Assembly: GCA_002205965.3 (NCBI GenBank)
Contig: NADL03000458.1
Coordinates: 620,001 to 684,000, forward strand
DNA: 64,000 nucleotides
Origin: Kappaphycus alvarezii
Taxonomy: Eukaryota > Rhodophyta > Florideophyceae > Gigartinales > Solieriaceae
Direction: 5' to 3'
Position 1 is the stretch's first letter. Each line of letters begins with the position of its first letter. The notes beneath the pieces are model-generated. The model saw only the letters and a list, made by a program, of their open reading frames with translations, searched no databases and was not told where the DNA came from. Both the position numbers and the translations under genes were made by a program. This document shows positions 1 through 10,679 of the stretch, in pieces.

Positions 1-250
1 CAGTCGACTAAAGCCCGCATCTTTTGGGAAGATGACCTCTGGGATGCTCACCCCAACCCCTCCGACCTCAGTGCTTCCTCTGTCCGACTCCGGGCCCGTC
101 TCCTCTCTCCTGGCGCTTGCGCCTTCCTCACCGCTCAACCTTCATCCACTTCAATGGTCAATAAAAATGTCTCGTCATTCGTGCTTCGCCAACACCTGGA
201 CCTCCTAGTCTATAAGGATTCGGCTTCGCCGATCCAGTGCCATCAAGTAA
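1..250 (+). mobile_element. LINE (RLE type) fragment, cut by window edge
   Basis: Frame 1 from the first base reads like the segment between the reverse transcriptase and the zinc-knuckle/endonuclease part of the LINE at 39.9-41.4 kb: both show an aromatic-rich stretch (W..D..W..PNP), an arginine-rich RxRxRxL segment, an A(A/C)xFLxA motif, and then a histidine/leucine stretch ending near a cysteine. The match is at protein level only, so it is a divergent relative. It fades after about base 250. The 5' part lies outside the window. Confidence 0.55.
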
Positions 251-439
251 GTCACCCAGTTTCCTATATCAATAACTTGGGAACCATTACCTGGGTCGAC
301 GAGTGGAAGATCGACCTTGGTAGAATTCACGACAGGCGAAGCGTACGTAGGGGAATGGGGAAATCGGGAGACAACGGCTGCGTAGCTAGGGGGCCAGGTG
401 ATGGCGGCGAGCGCCAAGAGCTCGCTCTACTAGCCGATG

Positions 440-795
440 AAGGGGGAGGGGAGAAAGAAAGATGTTTAATGCGTTCAGTATCTACTGGGGACTGCGCACG
501 TCCTAACTATACGGCTAAGATGTAACCGGATGTACCTCGTCGTCCATGCGCATCGGGGCTCGGGATAGGATAGCTTGAGCAATGGATGACCAGAGGGTGC
601 AACTCAGTCGCTGGTAGACACGGCGGCGGATAACACCAGGTGTCGAGTGACACCTGGACGCGATCCGCAGAACTAACTCCTCGATAAACGCAATTGTACC
701 AGGGGAAGGGGCACATGAGGAGCGATGTGGAAGGGATTTGAGGGAGATGAGATGGTGTCGTGTTGGAGCATGAGGGTCCACGAAGGCCACGTGTC
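440..795 (-). mobile_element. LINE (RLE type) 3' end, 5'-truncated
   Basis: The minus strand encodes the last ~75 residues of the same LINE protein as 41.15-41.35 kb, with near-identical motifs (PSPGTIAFIEELVLRIAS, RRRVYQRLSCTLWSSIAQA). About 50 bp of shared 3' untranslated sequence follow the stop (TAGCCGTATAGTTAG and CCAGTAGATACTGAA). Similarity is lost near 795, which is taken as the 5' truncation point. The tRNA-Ala gene begins only 66 bp beyond it. The closeness to the 41 kb copy marks this as a comparatively recent family member. Confidence 0.8.
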
Positions 796-860
796 TTTTT
801 TGGTCTGGCTGATCTTTTAGTTTAAATACAAATGTTAAGCGACGTTTTCATCACACGAAC

Positions 861-933
861 GGGTCTGTAGCTCAATCGGTAGAGTGCTCCCTTTGCAAGG
901 GAGAGGTACCGGGATCGAAACCCGGCAGATCCA
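861..933 (+). tRNA. tRNA-Ala (anticodon TGC)
   Basis: A 73-base cloverleaf can be folded by eye: 7-bp acceptor stem, a D arm starting TAGCTC with GGTA in the loop, a 5-bp anticodon stem with loop TTTGCAA, a short AGGTA variable region, and a T arm with loop ATCGAAA. The acceptor stem has a G3:U70 wobble pair, the known alanine identity mark, and the discriminator base is A. No intron is present. The gene sits between two LINE 3' pieces, at 440-795 and 1198-1470. Confidence 0.93.
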
Positions 934-1197
934 CGTGTTCACACTTTTAGTCCGTTTTATTCATATGTTCACATCGCCATTACCACAGTCTAGGGGGAGC
1001 TCTTACTACTTCAATGCTGGCAAACCATTGCAGCTTGCACAGAGCACATTCTTTCAAAAATGGGTTCTCGTTTTGGGTTTCCGTGTTGTCAGATGAAAGC
1101 TACGAGCTAACCTTCTCGATCGACAGCACGACGTTCTCTACTAAGAGAGAGAGAATCTGTACTCATTACTTCTCTTGAGTGTACACCGACTGACCGA

Positions 1198-1470
1198 CTA
1201 TTCAGTTAAGAGCGTACTGGATGGACCACGTCGGTCACGTGCAGTGGGGCCCGCGATATGATGGCCATAGCCACCGACGACCACAAAGTGCAACTGATAC
1301 GCTGGTAGATGCGTGTGCGAATAGTAGCGTCTGAGGTGTGGACTATGGCCTTGTAAACTACTATCTCCATCAGGTTCACATAATCTAATATAGTTGATTC
1401 CGGACAATGTGCAGTAAGTGTTCTTGCCAAACTTATGAATGGGTGCCAGGGTTGTGAACGAAAGCAAAGG
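1198..1470 (-). mobile_element. LINE (RLE type) 3' end, divergent copy
   Basis: The minus strand encodes a C-terminal segment related to that at 440-795 (IRTRIYQRISCTLWSSVA, then ISRAPL and a final VVHPVRS). It is clearly a different subfamily at the DNA level, so it is an independent insertion. Its 3' end lies about 265 bp past the end of the tRNA-Ala gene, on the opposite strand. Confidence 0.65.
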
Positions 1471-1929
1471 AATGTCCGAGGTCGCTATGACTTGTTGCCC
1501 GGTGCCGCAGATGGCGTTTCCGTTGCAATTTGGAATGCACGTGGCGTGTTTTTTTCAGCCTTACTTCATGTCATTGAACCAGGCGAGTGAACGTGCACAG
1601 AGGAGGGACACGCGTCGGTGACTGCATGTTAACACGTTTGAAAGGGGGAGGTGGGATTGGTTTACTGCGAATGGTGCAATGGCTGGGAGTCCTATGAATT
1701 TGCGTTTAAACCATGATTCAGGATACGATTGAAAATATGGTGTACAAAGATGAGGCCGGTGGTGGACCCTGCGCTATTGAGATGAGCCGAAGGTGATTGC
1801 AGCTGTTGTAACCGATGGCGTGCATCGTGACCATGACACCGTTATCTGTTGCGTGTGGTGATGAGAAGTTGGAACAGTTGCCAATGACCGAGGGCATCGA
1901 TGTGTCTGCGAAGAGCCCTGTAGTCAATG

Positions 1930-2345
1930 GTTCTCCGTCGAATAAGCTCACACTATATAGCATTGAGATCCTCTCTACGTTTGCCTCTGCCACGAACGCA
2001 CAACCCTCCGACAAGGCTGTTGGCGTTGCTGAGCCCGCTGATGCCTCTAAACTTAAGACGTCCCAGCGGATGGTGTGTGACGCTCTGGTCCTTGAGGATG
2101 CCGAACTGTCCCTCCACGCTCAATTTCACCGTGTTCCGCTTGCATTTGACACCTTTGAGGCGCTCTGGCCCTCTCGACATGTCCTTGACTACCACGCTAC
2201 ACGGATCTATTTCCGCTCTGCCCGTCGTTACTCTACCGGCAAGGCCCAACCGTTGCAATGGAGAAGAACTGCTACTTGGTCCAGTGTCGCCGCTGTCCTT
2301 CTTTCTCGTGTGCTATCACACCGCGAGGATATCCTTTCAACATGA
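1930..2345 (+). mobile_element. LINE (RLE type) C-terminal fragment, distant
   Basis: A plus-strand reading ending at 2345 contains FHRVPLAFDTFEALWPS followed by a WRRTATWSSVAAVLLSR stretch. This matches the order 'phenylalanine-rich PLAFDS block, then arginine-rich helix' seen at the C-terminus of the 41 kb LINE and of many RLE-type LINEs. DNA similarity to the other copies in this window is not evident. An upstream reading in an overlapping frame from 1815 may be part of the same relic. Confidence 0.5.
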
Positions 2346-2699
2346 GCAACTCGTAAAACCTTTATGGCCCCGTAACGCGACCCCTACGATCAACAAAAGG
2401 TTCCAGTTACCCCTATTGAACTTATCACAGCCGGGTAGCAAGCTTTTTGCGAATAACCATCCTTCTCACCCTGAACGAGCGGGAGTAATAAAAGGGTCGC
2501 CATACCTCTGGACTCTATCTCGCCCCTTTTCTAGTTAAATCAAATCTACAAATTTCCGTTTCTCCACTTTGGGTAGCATTTGCTCAGCAGGGGTAAGATG
2601 GGCGTTCATTTACTATAACAAATAAGTAACAGATAAGTCGGCTGATACCAAGTCAAATTGTAGGCTAGTCTGCGTGTAAATGAAATGTTGCATCAGGCG

Positions 2700-3150
2700 C
2701 AGATGACACTTCATTCTACTAGCAAGTAGATGGGAAGCCACCAAGCAAACAAGCAGCATTACAGCTTACTACCAATGCAGCTTTGTCGGCACTAACGGCC
2801 GCACAATTTCTTGCGAACCGATGTGCACACTGACACTTGGAGTTCTGAACTCCGGATTCGCCCGCATGGTTGAGAGGGTCAGGAGACCAGAAAAGATATC
2901 TGACAGCGAATTCCCGCAAGAAAATAGTCTAGCTTTATTTCTTGGTCTCAAAAGGTAGTAGTTACCTTAAGCAAAGAAACAAAAAACGAGTCACTTTCAA
3001 CATTTGCGACGTTGATCTCCTTCGACATGTTTTTCGGTGAGAGATAGAAACGCCACGATAACTCCGCAGACATTACGTCCAGTATGGCCCCTGAGTCCAA
3101 AATTGTCCATAGCTTTGTGCCATAAACCTCGAGCTTTCCCAGTCGCAAGA
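2700..3150 (-). mobile_element. LTR retrotransposon fossil, protease region
   Basis: Near 3000-3140 the minus strand encodes a retropepsin-like segment with an aspartate-serine-glycine-alanine active-site motif followed by the VMS and VANV blocks usual in LTR-element proteases. No reverse transcriptase or long terminal repeats could be placed next to it. It is an old, broken fragment. Family is uncertain, with a Ty3/gypsy-like reading slightly favoured. Confidence 0.5.
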
Positions 3151-3612
3151 AGTGTGAACCTATGTCAGTAAAAACAGAACCTCGACAGAGTTATTGCTGC
3201 GACATGGTTCGAAGGAACGATGAAGGTCATACAACTCGAGTGAAAATACCATAAAGCTTCATGATGCCTGGTAGTTTCGAGGTAAAAACAATGCTAAGAA
3301 TTGCTGTAGCTCTTACTGGCGGCAGATGGCTGTGCAAATAAGTCCAAACCTTGCAGTTTTATCAAAACCTGCTTTCCCTGTAGTGCCTGGCGCGGTGCGC
3401 AGTTGTTCCTGTCTGGGAACGGAATACCGTGAGACAATGGGAAAACAAACATTCGCAAAGACTCACAAGGTATTCGCTGTCCCTATGTCCCTTTAAGCAC
3501 CTTACGGTGCAGAAATACAGTCCGCCGGTAGCGAGGAGAAGTTGGGGGTAAAGAGGGGGTGATTCCTTGGAAAGCTGGAGGGTATAATTGTCCTCCTGTT
3601 TTTAAGTCCAGA

Positions 3613-3866
3613 CCAGGATCCACAGAACGCTAAAACCTAGAGAATAATCGAGTTAACAAAATTGAAACCCCTACTGGTGCAAGATTGGACAGAAAGAGGT
3701 ATAGTAGTGGGTCAGTGCCGAGTATCTCCTTTCGAGATACCAGGATCCACGGAATGCTGAAAACCTAGAGAATAATCGAGTCAAAAAATCGAAGACACCA
3801 GTGATGCAAGATTGGACAGAAACAGATGTAGTAGTTGGTCAGTTCCGAATATCTTCTTAAGAGATA
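3613..3866. repeat. Two-unit tandem repeat, 127-bp period
   Basis: Two diverged direct copies begin with CCAGGATCCAC at 3613 and 3740. They share blocks such as CCTAGAGAATAATCGAG and GCAAGATTGGACAGAAA and end near GAGATA. By eye they are roughly 80% identical. No open frame is kept in either unit. Confidence 0.85.
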
Positions 3867-5168
3867 AGAGTGTTGTCACCAAGAACAACCTTTAGATTAC
3901 TATTTTGATATAGATTCTAGAGTCTTGGGCGCCAAGTGTAAGTAAATATCATAGAAAAACAATGAAAGGGATAGTATAATATGGGAAATAGAAGGGAAAC
4001 CCGGGCCGATAATCTTGGAAATAGGCAATGGTGCTGTTAGAAAGTTTGCTGCAAGAGCGATAGTTGAGAGTCAAGTTCAGAGCCAACACCGGTGTGGCTC
4101 TGAATTCTGGGTACCCTAGTGTCTAGGTAGGTAAAAATAATAGTTAGCTAGGTTTGCTTTATTAACGACGGCCGGTTAAGTAAAACAAATGTCAGACAAA
4201 TAATAAATATTCAAGTTAGAGATGAGTAAAGTTAAGTGTTGGCTCAACAATTGCCTTTCTCCTGCGAAAATATCAGGTCCAAGTTGGGATCCTAGTGGTC
4301 CGGACTGTCCGCTTGCAGACTTACTTGGGTGAATTACAGCACCAAGACCAATTTTTGTCGATAATCAAAACGTTTCCCTTACTGTACAATACCTATTGGT
4401 ATTAGTGTGCCAGCATGAACAAAAATTAAATCATAAGAAGATCACTTAGACCACACCTGGGGGAGTTATTACAGTTCGAGTGCCATTTGCACTTCATTCT
4501 CGTCGAGATGCCCTATCGTTTGGAAGAAGCGGAGAATTGCATCGATTTGGGGACGAACTTATAGAGCTTTCTGGATCATATTTTGAGGATCTTCTTGCTT
4601 AAAGAACTGTTCGATTTGCTCCTGCTAGACCGCCGTGAAGGTCTACGATTCTCCTATTATTTCACCACACCACTCAAATGTGACATAGTGTAGGTTTTAA
4701 GCGGGGCCGCCCAGATGGCGGGGAGAGTCAGAGCTTTCTCCGAGTCGGCCCGGGAAGCTATGGAGAGTTTTTTATTGCAAAAGAATTTAAACACATAAAT
4801 AGTGCCGTCAAAAACTTCAGCGTCGGCCACGGGTTTCTCAGCCCCGCTAAAAAGAGTACCACGATAGTAGCGAGAAAGTGGAATGGCGTGGAAAGTTTAG
4901 AGGGAGGTTGATGCTGACTCTGGAGAAAGAGGGGGTTATTTCCTTTTTACCATTGCCAGCGCCTTTCGTTGGCAAGAATATGTACCCGAAACACAGGCTC
5001 TCCGCGTCTGAAAACAATTAGGACAGTAGTTGGTACGATTGTGCATTGATTGGTACTGCGGTACAAAAACATAAACATTGATAGGTCACAAGTTAAAAAG
5101 ATGAAGTGCTCCAGCAAAAAAAAATCGTCCTATTTATAGCACTTTAGTGCATTTGAGTTCTCCTCACA
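3867..5168. other. No gene recognised; degenerate repeat-derived DNA
   Basis: No frame longer than about 60 codons and no recognisable protein motif with certainty. A minus-strand stretch near 4480-4570 has a coding look, possibly from a retroelement gag, but is too short to assign. Local runs of A/T increase toward 5200. Confidence 0.4.
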
Positions 5169-5539
5169 TGAGGACAAAGTTTAAGGTTAATTTTTCTACG
5201 GAAGTATTTCTTCTTCTGTTGTTTTTTGATATCCTATAGTTTCAACAGTTGTGAAGCTCGATCAAAACAACCTTTTCGTTAATTTTAGCGATAGTGGGAG
5301 TACGAACTACTCCACTCCATTTTGATAACCTTCGCTTTAGTGCCAATTTGTCATATTTTATCCTTTAAGTACCTAGAGGTGAATGCTTTATGCGATGTAA
5401 TGTGAAGTCGAGACCTACTATAATCTCTTTACTGTAACTCTATGTTTTTTCGATTTTATTTTTTAATAATAAATATTGACGGGCCTCAAAAAATGTTTAA
5501 TTACTGTATAATCTTGAATTATAAAGAGGTTTGTCCTCA
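5169..5539. repeat. 371-bp repeat with inverted ends (MITE-like)
   Basis: Starts with TGAGGACAAA and ends with the exact reverse complement TTTGTCCTCA. It is followed by TA and preceded by CA, which would fit a TA target duplication with one change. A second copy of almost the same length lies at 46064-46432 and shares the subterminal block GACAAAGTTTA..GG.TAATTTT. It is non-coding and AT-rich inside. A solo LTR (TG...CA ends) is the alternative reading. Confidence 0.6.
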
Positions 5540-5760
5540 TATCCCTAATGCAGAAATTTTGTGATTGATATATGTCTCACCAACTTTGGATTGTTCATAG
5601 TTCGCAGCATTTAATCGGATCAAGGATCTGATTAGATAGAGCAAATGAGAGGGTCATCAGCTCATGGCACGCCAAGTTTGAGAGGTCAAGCTCGAGTATT
5701 GTGGACACAGCAAAGCGGTGAGTTTGGGGTTCTAAGGTGGGGAAATGGAGGTCAAAAATT

Positions 5761-8700
5761 GGCTGGTGATGGATATATCTATCAATAGGGCTGTTTATTT
5801 ACAAGGCAAAGCTATGCCAACAGGACGCCTTAGGTGCCTCGTCTTCTCGCAGTTGCTCTTGCATCTTGACCCGTAGATGCTGTAGCCACTCGTTTTCTAC
5901 CACGACCAACATTTGCGCGAGTCCGCAGCGCTGTCTCTCCTCGTGTAGGCGTTTCTGAATTGGATGAAACACGACGAGAGCTCCTTGTTGTTACTCTATC
6001 TCTTCTCCGACTGCCACCATCTCCAACCTCATCTTCCCCAGCTTCCTGCTCACGTCCTAAGTCTTCTGCAGCATCTTGAGGATCTTCAGGAGCAGGGATA
6101 GCTTGCGCAACTTCCCCACTACCCCTCGGTCGGGCGGGCGCTCGGGAATTCTTCTTAGCTTCAGCTCCTTTTGGTTATGCCACAAACTCCAGCATGTCTT
6201 CCGCAAACCATGATATACCTTAATACACAAGTTGACGTTGCAGAGAGCAAATTGGTAGGAAGATCGGTATCCTCGCTTGCCGACCTTGTGTTGACCACAT
6301 AGAGAACAGTAAAGGGATTTGTGAAGCAATGGCTCATGTCCACGCAGAGTTAGTCGCAAGAGATTACCATCTGTGCTATTGAAGTACGCCAAGCGTTTGT
6401 TTTTCCTGCTGTTAGCGTCACGAACTATCCTTTTGACCTCCTCCTTGGAAACAGAGCCAGGAACATGTTGCAAAGCATCCTCTCCATCGACTTCATTCAT
6501 GGGTTTACCAGAGACAGACGACAAAAGAGCGGCATGACTTAACAGCTCTTGGGATACATTAAGCATAAACTCGGCGGTTGATTGGACCTTGTTAAGCAAG
6601 TTTCTGTAGCTATCCAGTGAACGAAACGTCTATGAAGACTCCACTAGATCTCGCCTCTCGTACATGCGCCACCCAACAAAAGAATTAACCGTCACTGTCT
6701 TGATTGTCTGCGAGACCACCTTTTGTTCCCGATGTAGATGGGATGAAGGTGAGCGAAGTATTGCCCTCAGTTGTGTAGCTCCATCTACTCCAGCTTGGTT
6801 CCAATCCAAAAGTCTCCCTCACACCTGCAGACGACAACAACACAATTCCCGCATTCGTACCAGTCACGCGAAACTGACGTAGTACAAACCAGTCCGCGCA
6901 TCGCTGATCATTAGTGAGAACCTCGCAATTCTCGCGAATGCGATCGGCAATAGTCTTCTTCAACACTCGACAGTTCTCATCCTCCCCATGACTTCCATGA
7001 ACAAGTTGTGTTTCAAGTCCAGGCCTGAACTGGGAACAGCCACCCAAGTGTTTAACTTACTGCGAATAGAATCCGGTACTGTATACATGAAGCTTAATAC
7101 TTTGGAGAAATTCGCAGTGCCATGCTCTCTAACAGCAACAGCCGTAATCCTGTTTTGACCAACCCGACAACCCACTCCAACCGACTTCGTGGCAAAGAAA
7201 CAGGCAGGACCCAAAGCTGGACTTTCATCTATTACGAACTCCTTCCTCCGATCGAGCTCCAGCTCCGAGTGTACAAATTTCTAGTAGCCGGTTCCGAAGG
7301 TTGATTTATAGCTTCGGTGCTTCCTGTAGCCTCCCTGCTCCTTGCCTCTGCCCCATTCCCACCACCACCTTCGCCACTGCTTCCCCCTTCTTGAGCTTGG
7401 GTTTGAGACGTTGGTGCACTTCCCATGGCTACATCACTCTCCCCTCCTTCCGCCGGTAGACTCTCACCACTTTCATCCTCCTCGTCTTGTCGACTAGGAT
7501 TAAGAAGAGATGTGGCAATAAAAGGATGCACCCGCAGCAAATGCTCGGACATCACGAAAACCGAGCCTAGTCCAAACTCTGAAAGCAGCTTCATAAAGGC
7601 CTCCTTGCCATAGCCTCTGTCCGCAGTCACGATACATGTATTGACCGACTCCTCTCCGCGTTCATCCAAAATACTTGAGACTAGCTTGCGTACAGACTCA
7701 ACATGCGGTTCCCCACGTATCCGAAATTGAAGAGCCAACAAGATTCGAAACCAAGCATCAGCAACTGCATCGGCTGTGTGACCTTCTCTGTCTGCCTTCC
7801 TAGTGCTCAAAGTCTTAACTTGATTTTCACTCGCTCTTGTCCCAAACAAATCGTCGTCAAGCGTCACCAATAGCTGTAAGGGCGTGAAAAAAACTTTCCT
7901 AGTGCCCCTGAAAGCAATTTTCTCGAACTCCGTAAGTTGTCTTGTTTGATCCCTTTGTGCATTCCAACTCATCTCACCCTCATCACCCCGTCCTATCGGA
8001 GAGTACGCCTTAATGTTCTCCAATATGAACGTCACTCTCATTAAGGACGGAGCCGTATGTCCCATCTGTCGTAAGAATCCAATTGTACGCTCGAAACTGA
8101 AACCGGTTCTGTGGGACAGTAAAAGAACAGAAACATAACGGTACATGTCAGAGAGAGTGAGTCTAGTCTGTGAAAGGCTCTTCAACGAAATTTATTCATT
8201 CAAACACATCATCAATTGATTCAAGAGCCATCCATAAGTAGTATCACAACACCCCCCTTGTTGGAGCTATACATCTCACCTTGCACTGTAACCCCAACTT
8301 CTCGACAGCACTTGCGCAAAACATTCTCGCGCAATCTTCCATGATACCCTCTGTGAAATCAGACTCCATAACCAACCTCTTGCATGTAGTTGTGTCCTGC
8401 ACCCAACCTTGACTTGGATCCAAATGAGCACGCGCTTTACCTCCACGACCCCTTCCTCTGCCACCTCTCCTTCCTCCCGCACCTGAAGAACCCTCTCTTC
8501 GACCCGATCCTCTTCCTCTCCTGTTGAAGACCCCCTTCCTCTTAAAGACCCCTCCCCTCTCAAAGCTGCAGCACCCCTTGAAGGCCCTCTCGCAGAACCT
8601 CGTGGCCTCCCACGCTCCCGACCTCGTCCTCTTGTGGTTGGTGGTGGTTGGCTGTCCGAAACGCGAGCACCAGACGGAGCCTGTCTTTGCTGTGTTGCAG

Positions 8701-9065
8701 GGGCGGGCGTAGGACTTGCAGGCGGTGTCACTTCAAATTGATCAGGTGCAGGGACGTTCAGCGTCAGCGTAGAATCCATGTTGGCTTGATCCCAAAGCGT
8801 GTCACGTGGCTGTCTGGACGGGTCGTGAAGTGCCAGACGATTTTTTTCCTGCCAGTGCTGGGGCTGGCTGGCACCGGCACGTGCGTGCCAGCAGCAACAC
8901 TTCTACTCGACGGATTTTGACCATTGAACTTCGAGTGTGTTCAGAAGAACGCTGGCATGACACTTGTCAAATCAGTTTCGTTGAAGCTGATACTGTAAAG
9001 TCTTGAACGTTCTGCTTTGAACGCTATTCAAACGGCTCTATTGATCGATATATCGATCACTGGCC
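5761..9065 (-). mobile_element. DDE DNA transposon with 36-bp TIRs
   Basis: The ends at 5761-5796 and 9030-9065 are inverted repeats matching at 30 of 36 positions (GGCNNGTGATNGATATATC... core). ATT lies directly outside both ends and could be a 3-bp target duplication. One transposase gene reads right to left, with its pieces in consistent order between 8779 and 6057. A second copy of the terminal motif (TCGATCACTGGC) occurs just outside the right end at about 9107-9118, suggesting a repeated or shifted terminus. The family is not certain: the C-terminal cysteine pattern recalls piggyBac, but the catalytic region does not look like a standard piggyBac. Confidence 0.8.
6057..8779 (-). pseudogene. 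Transposase of the 5.8-9.1 kb transposon, frame-broken
   Basis: The reading starts at an ATG at 8779 with a proline/glycine/arginine-rich N-terminal tail. A conserved central segment follows (8185-7232) with TLDDDLFGTRA, a TLSTRKADREG block and VTADRGYGKEAF, which look like the aspartates of a DDE transposase. Next come ITAVAVREHGTA (about 7150), CADWFVLRQFRVTGTNAG (about 6880) and, near the end (6599-6057), a cysteine pattern CSLC...C....C typical of a zinc ribbon. At least four frame changes separate these pieces, so this copy is inactive or badly sequenced. An acidic, glycine-rich linker after the central domain is low complexity. Function inferred: cut-and-paste transposition using the flanking inverted repeats. 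Confidence 0.75.
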
Positions 9066-9618
9066 ATTTACAGTCAAAATAGCAAAAAAAAATGCGCATG
9101 ATCGATTTATCGATCACTGGCGGCAGTAGGGATATAAGGACAGTGCTATCCAGAATAGAATCTAGAAACTTATAATACTTGCCTTCTATTATGCGCCAGG
9201 TGCTTTCTTGAAGGCACAAGTGTCAATATGTAAGCCCAAGAAGAGTAAGTCGAATTGTTGAGAAATATTAGTGAAGATGGACGCCGTTACTTGGTAGTAT
9301 ATCATGTTGGAATTGTTTACGAGTTGATTTGGGTAATTTCGCACTGAATTTGTTGTACCGCTTTGAATGAGTTTGATAGTATTTGTGCTTTCCCTCCTTC
9401 GAAATACCATTGAGTAGCTTTTGCCGTAAACTTTCACAAAAAGGGAACGCGCGATTCCATTAAGCGATAGCATCAGGGACTACAGAACGAATTACTCATT
9501 GGCAATTGCCGCTTTGGCCCCTTATTCCACTCGTCCACGTAAGACACGTGGAAATACCAATTTCGAAAGCCAAAAAATAAATAGTACAAAATTAAACGCG
9601 TCCTCTCGCGTCGAAATG
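9066..9618. other. Intergenic; contains a repeat shared with 42.25 kb
   Basis: No gene recognised. Bases 9357-9427 (minus sense) match 42246-42311 (plus sense) at roughly 80%, beginning AAAAGCTACTCAATGGTA. The remainder up to the tRNA at 9619 shows nothing recognisable. Confidence 0.6.
9357..9427 (-). repeat. Dispersed ~70-bp repeat, copy A
   Basis: The reverse complement contains AAAAGCTACTCAATGGTA and ends near CAAACTCAT. A plus-strand counterpart lies at 42246-42311. Both copies stay open in one frame (KSYSMV...RESTN...KLI), so the unit may descend from a coding element that I do not recognise. Confidence 0.65.
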
Positions 9619-9691
9619 GGGTCTGTAGCTCAATTGGTAGAGTGCTCCCTTAGCATGGGAGAGGTACCGGGATCGAAGCCCGGCAGATCCA
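9619..9691 (+). tRNA. tRNA-Ala (anticodon AGC)
   Basis: A 73-base cloverleaf identical in sequence to the gene at 41557. The anticodon loop is TTAGCAT, the acceptor stem carries the G3:U70 alanine identity pair, the T loop is ATCGAAG and the discriminator is A. A T-run follows about 5 bases downstream, as expected for RNA polymerase III termination. It differs from the TGC gene at 861 at only a few positions outside the anticodon, so the three probably arose by gene duplication. Confidence 0.94.
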
Positions 9692-10679
9692 TAACTTTTT
9701 TACACATTTTTAGTAGCGTGCGAAACCTTTCTTTTTGGCACAACTTTCGGTATAATTGGTACGGCCCATATGGGAAGGTGCCACCGTTCGAGTGTAAGAT
9801 CCTCGTATGCCACATTCGTAAAGTTACTTGACAAACCGCTTGCACCTCAAAGGATACCGGACGTATCTAAAACGCGGAACATTGCGGCACTAGTATTACT
9901 GGTGTGCGCTGCAGGATTCGAATATTGCTAGCCAAGAGCTAAACGGGTGGTCCACGTCAGCCACGTGTACCAAGATGCTGTCAGTTGCGGACAGGATAGT
10001 TTAAATTTCTAACTAGCTCAGTAAAGAATCTCGGCCCACAAAAGCAAATTGGTGAGGAGAACTGCACTGCAAACGCCACGATTGAAGCGCCCTACCTTGA
10101 GGTGTTGGTGTACCTGTATGTTGCACAAGGATTTAGGACTTGAGTTGGAATTGGTTTACTGAGGAGTGGGGCCATTCTACCAGACGCAGCTTGCGATACA
10201 CTTGATCCAACCAGGTACTTTAGCAATTCGATCCAGTGAGTATCAATTTTCAGTAGTGCCCATTTGAAAAGAAGTACTCCTATTCATTCTGTGAATTAAT
10301 CGTCATATTGCATTATGAAGAAGCGTGCAAGTTGGAACAGATACACATTCCGGTTGGTTGCACCTTACCGTCGGTTTCCAAAGAGGATGGAATTGTACTG
10401 TACAGTACAACTAAAACATACGCACGCAGTGCATTGGTTTGATATGGACAATTTCTCCTTAATCACACAGTACTGTAATCGTGTAATGTACAATATTTGA
10501 CCAACCCGGCAAAAAAGAATGCGCTTTTCCACAACTTGGGTTGCCCGGGAGACAGACCGTTGGAGCCGCCGTGCCTACGTCTCGTACCCTCTTCAACGAT
10601 CGTCCGCTAAATCCCAGTCATCAACTCATCGAACCTGGCACCCAAATTTCGCCCGCAGTTTCTACCTCCGCACTCCACA
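9692..10679. other. Intergenic between tRNA-Ala and NUBP1-like gene
   Basis: No gene recognised. Around 9945-9990 a short stretch (TGGTCCACGTCAGCCACGTG) resembles the very 3' end of the minus-strand LINE copy at 1198. If real, it is a tiny relic about 254 bp past the tRNA. A short (GTACT) palindrome, TGTACTGTACAGTACA, lies near 10394. The promoter of the next gene should be in the last few hundred bases, but no clear element is visible. Confidence 0.4.

Noticed and set aside
1815-2538. Two overlapping plus-strand frames of 176 and 203 codons
   Set aside because: Only the part resembling a LINE tail is meaningful; the rest are frame shadows, so no host gene is called.
5169-5539. Reading the 371-bp repeat as a solo LTR
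   Set aside because: TG...CA ends fit an LTR, but no 4-6 bp flanking duplication is seen and TA next to the ends fits a DNA-element repeat better; kept only as the alternative.
9903-9930. TGGTGTGCGCTGCAGG with TTCGAA just after it, resembling the complement of a tRNA 3' half or a primer-binding site
   Set aside because: The T stem does not pair and no matching acceptor 5' strand exists nearby; no LTR end adjoins it, so neither a tRNA nor a primer site can be supported.
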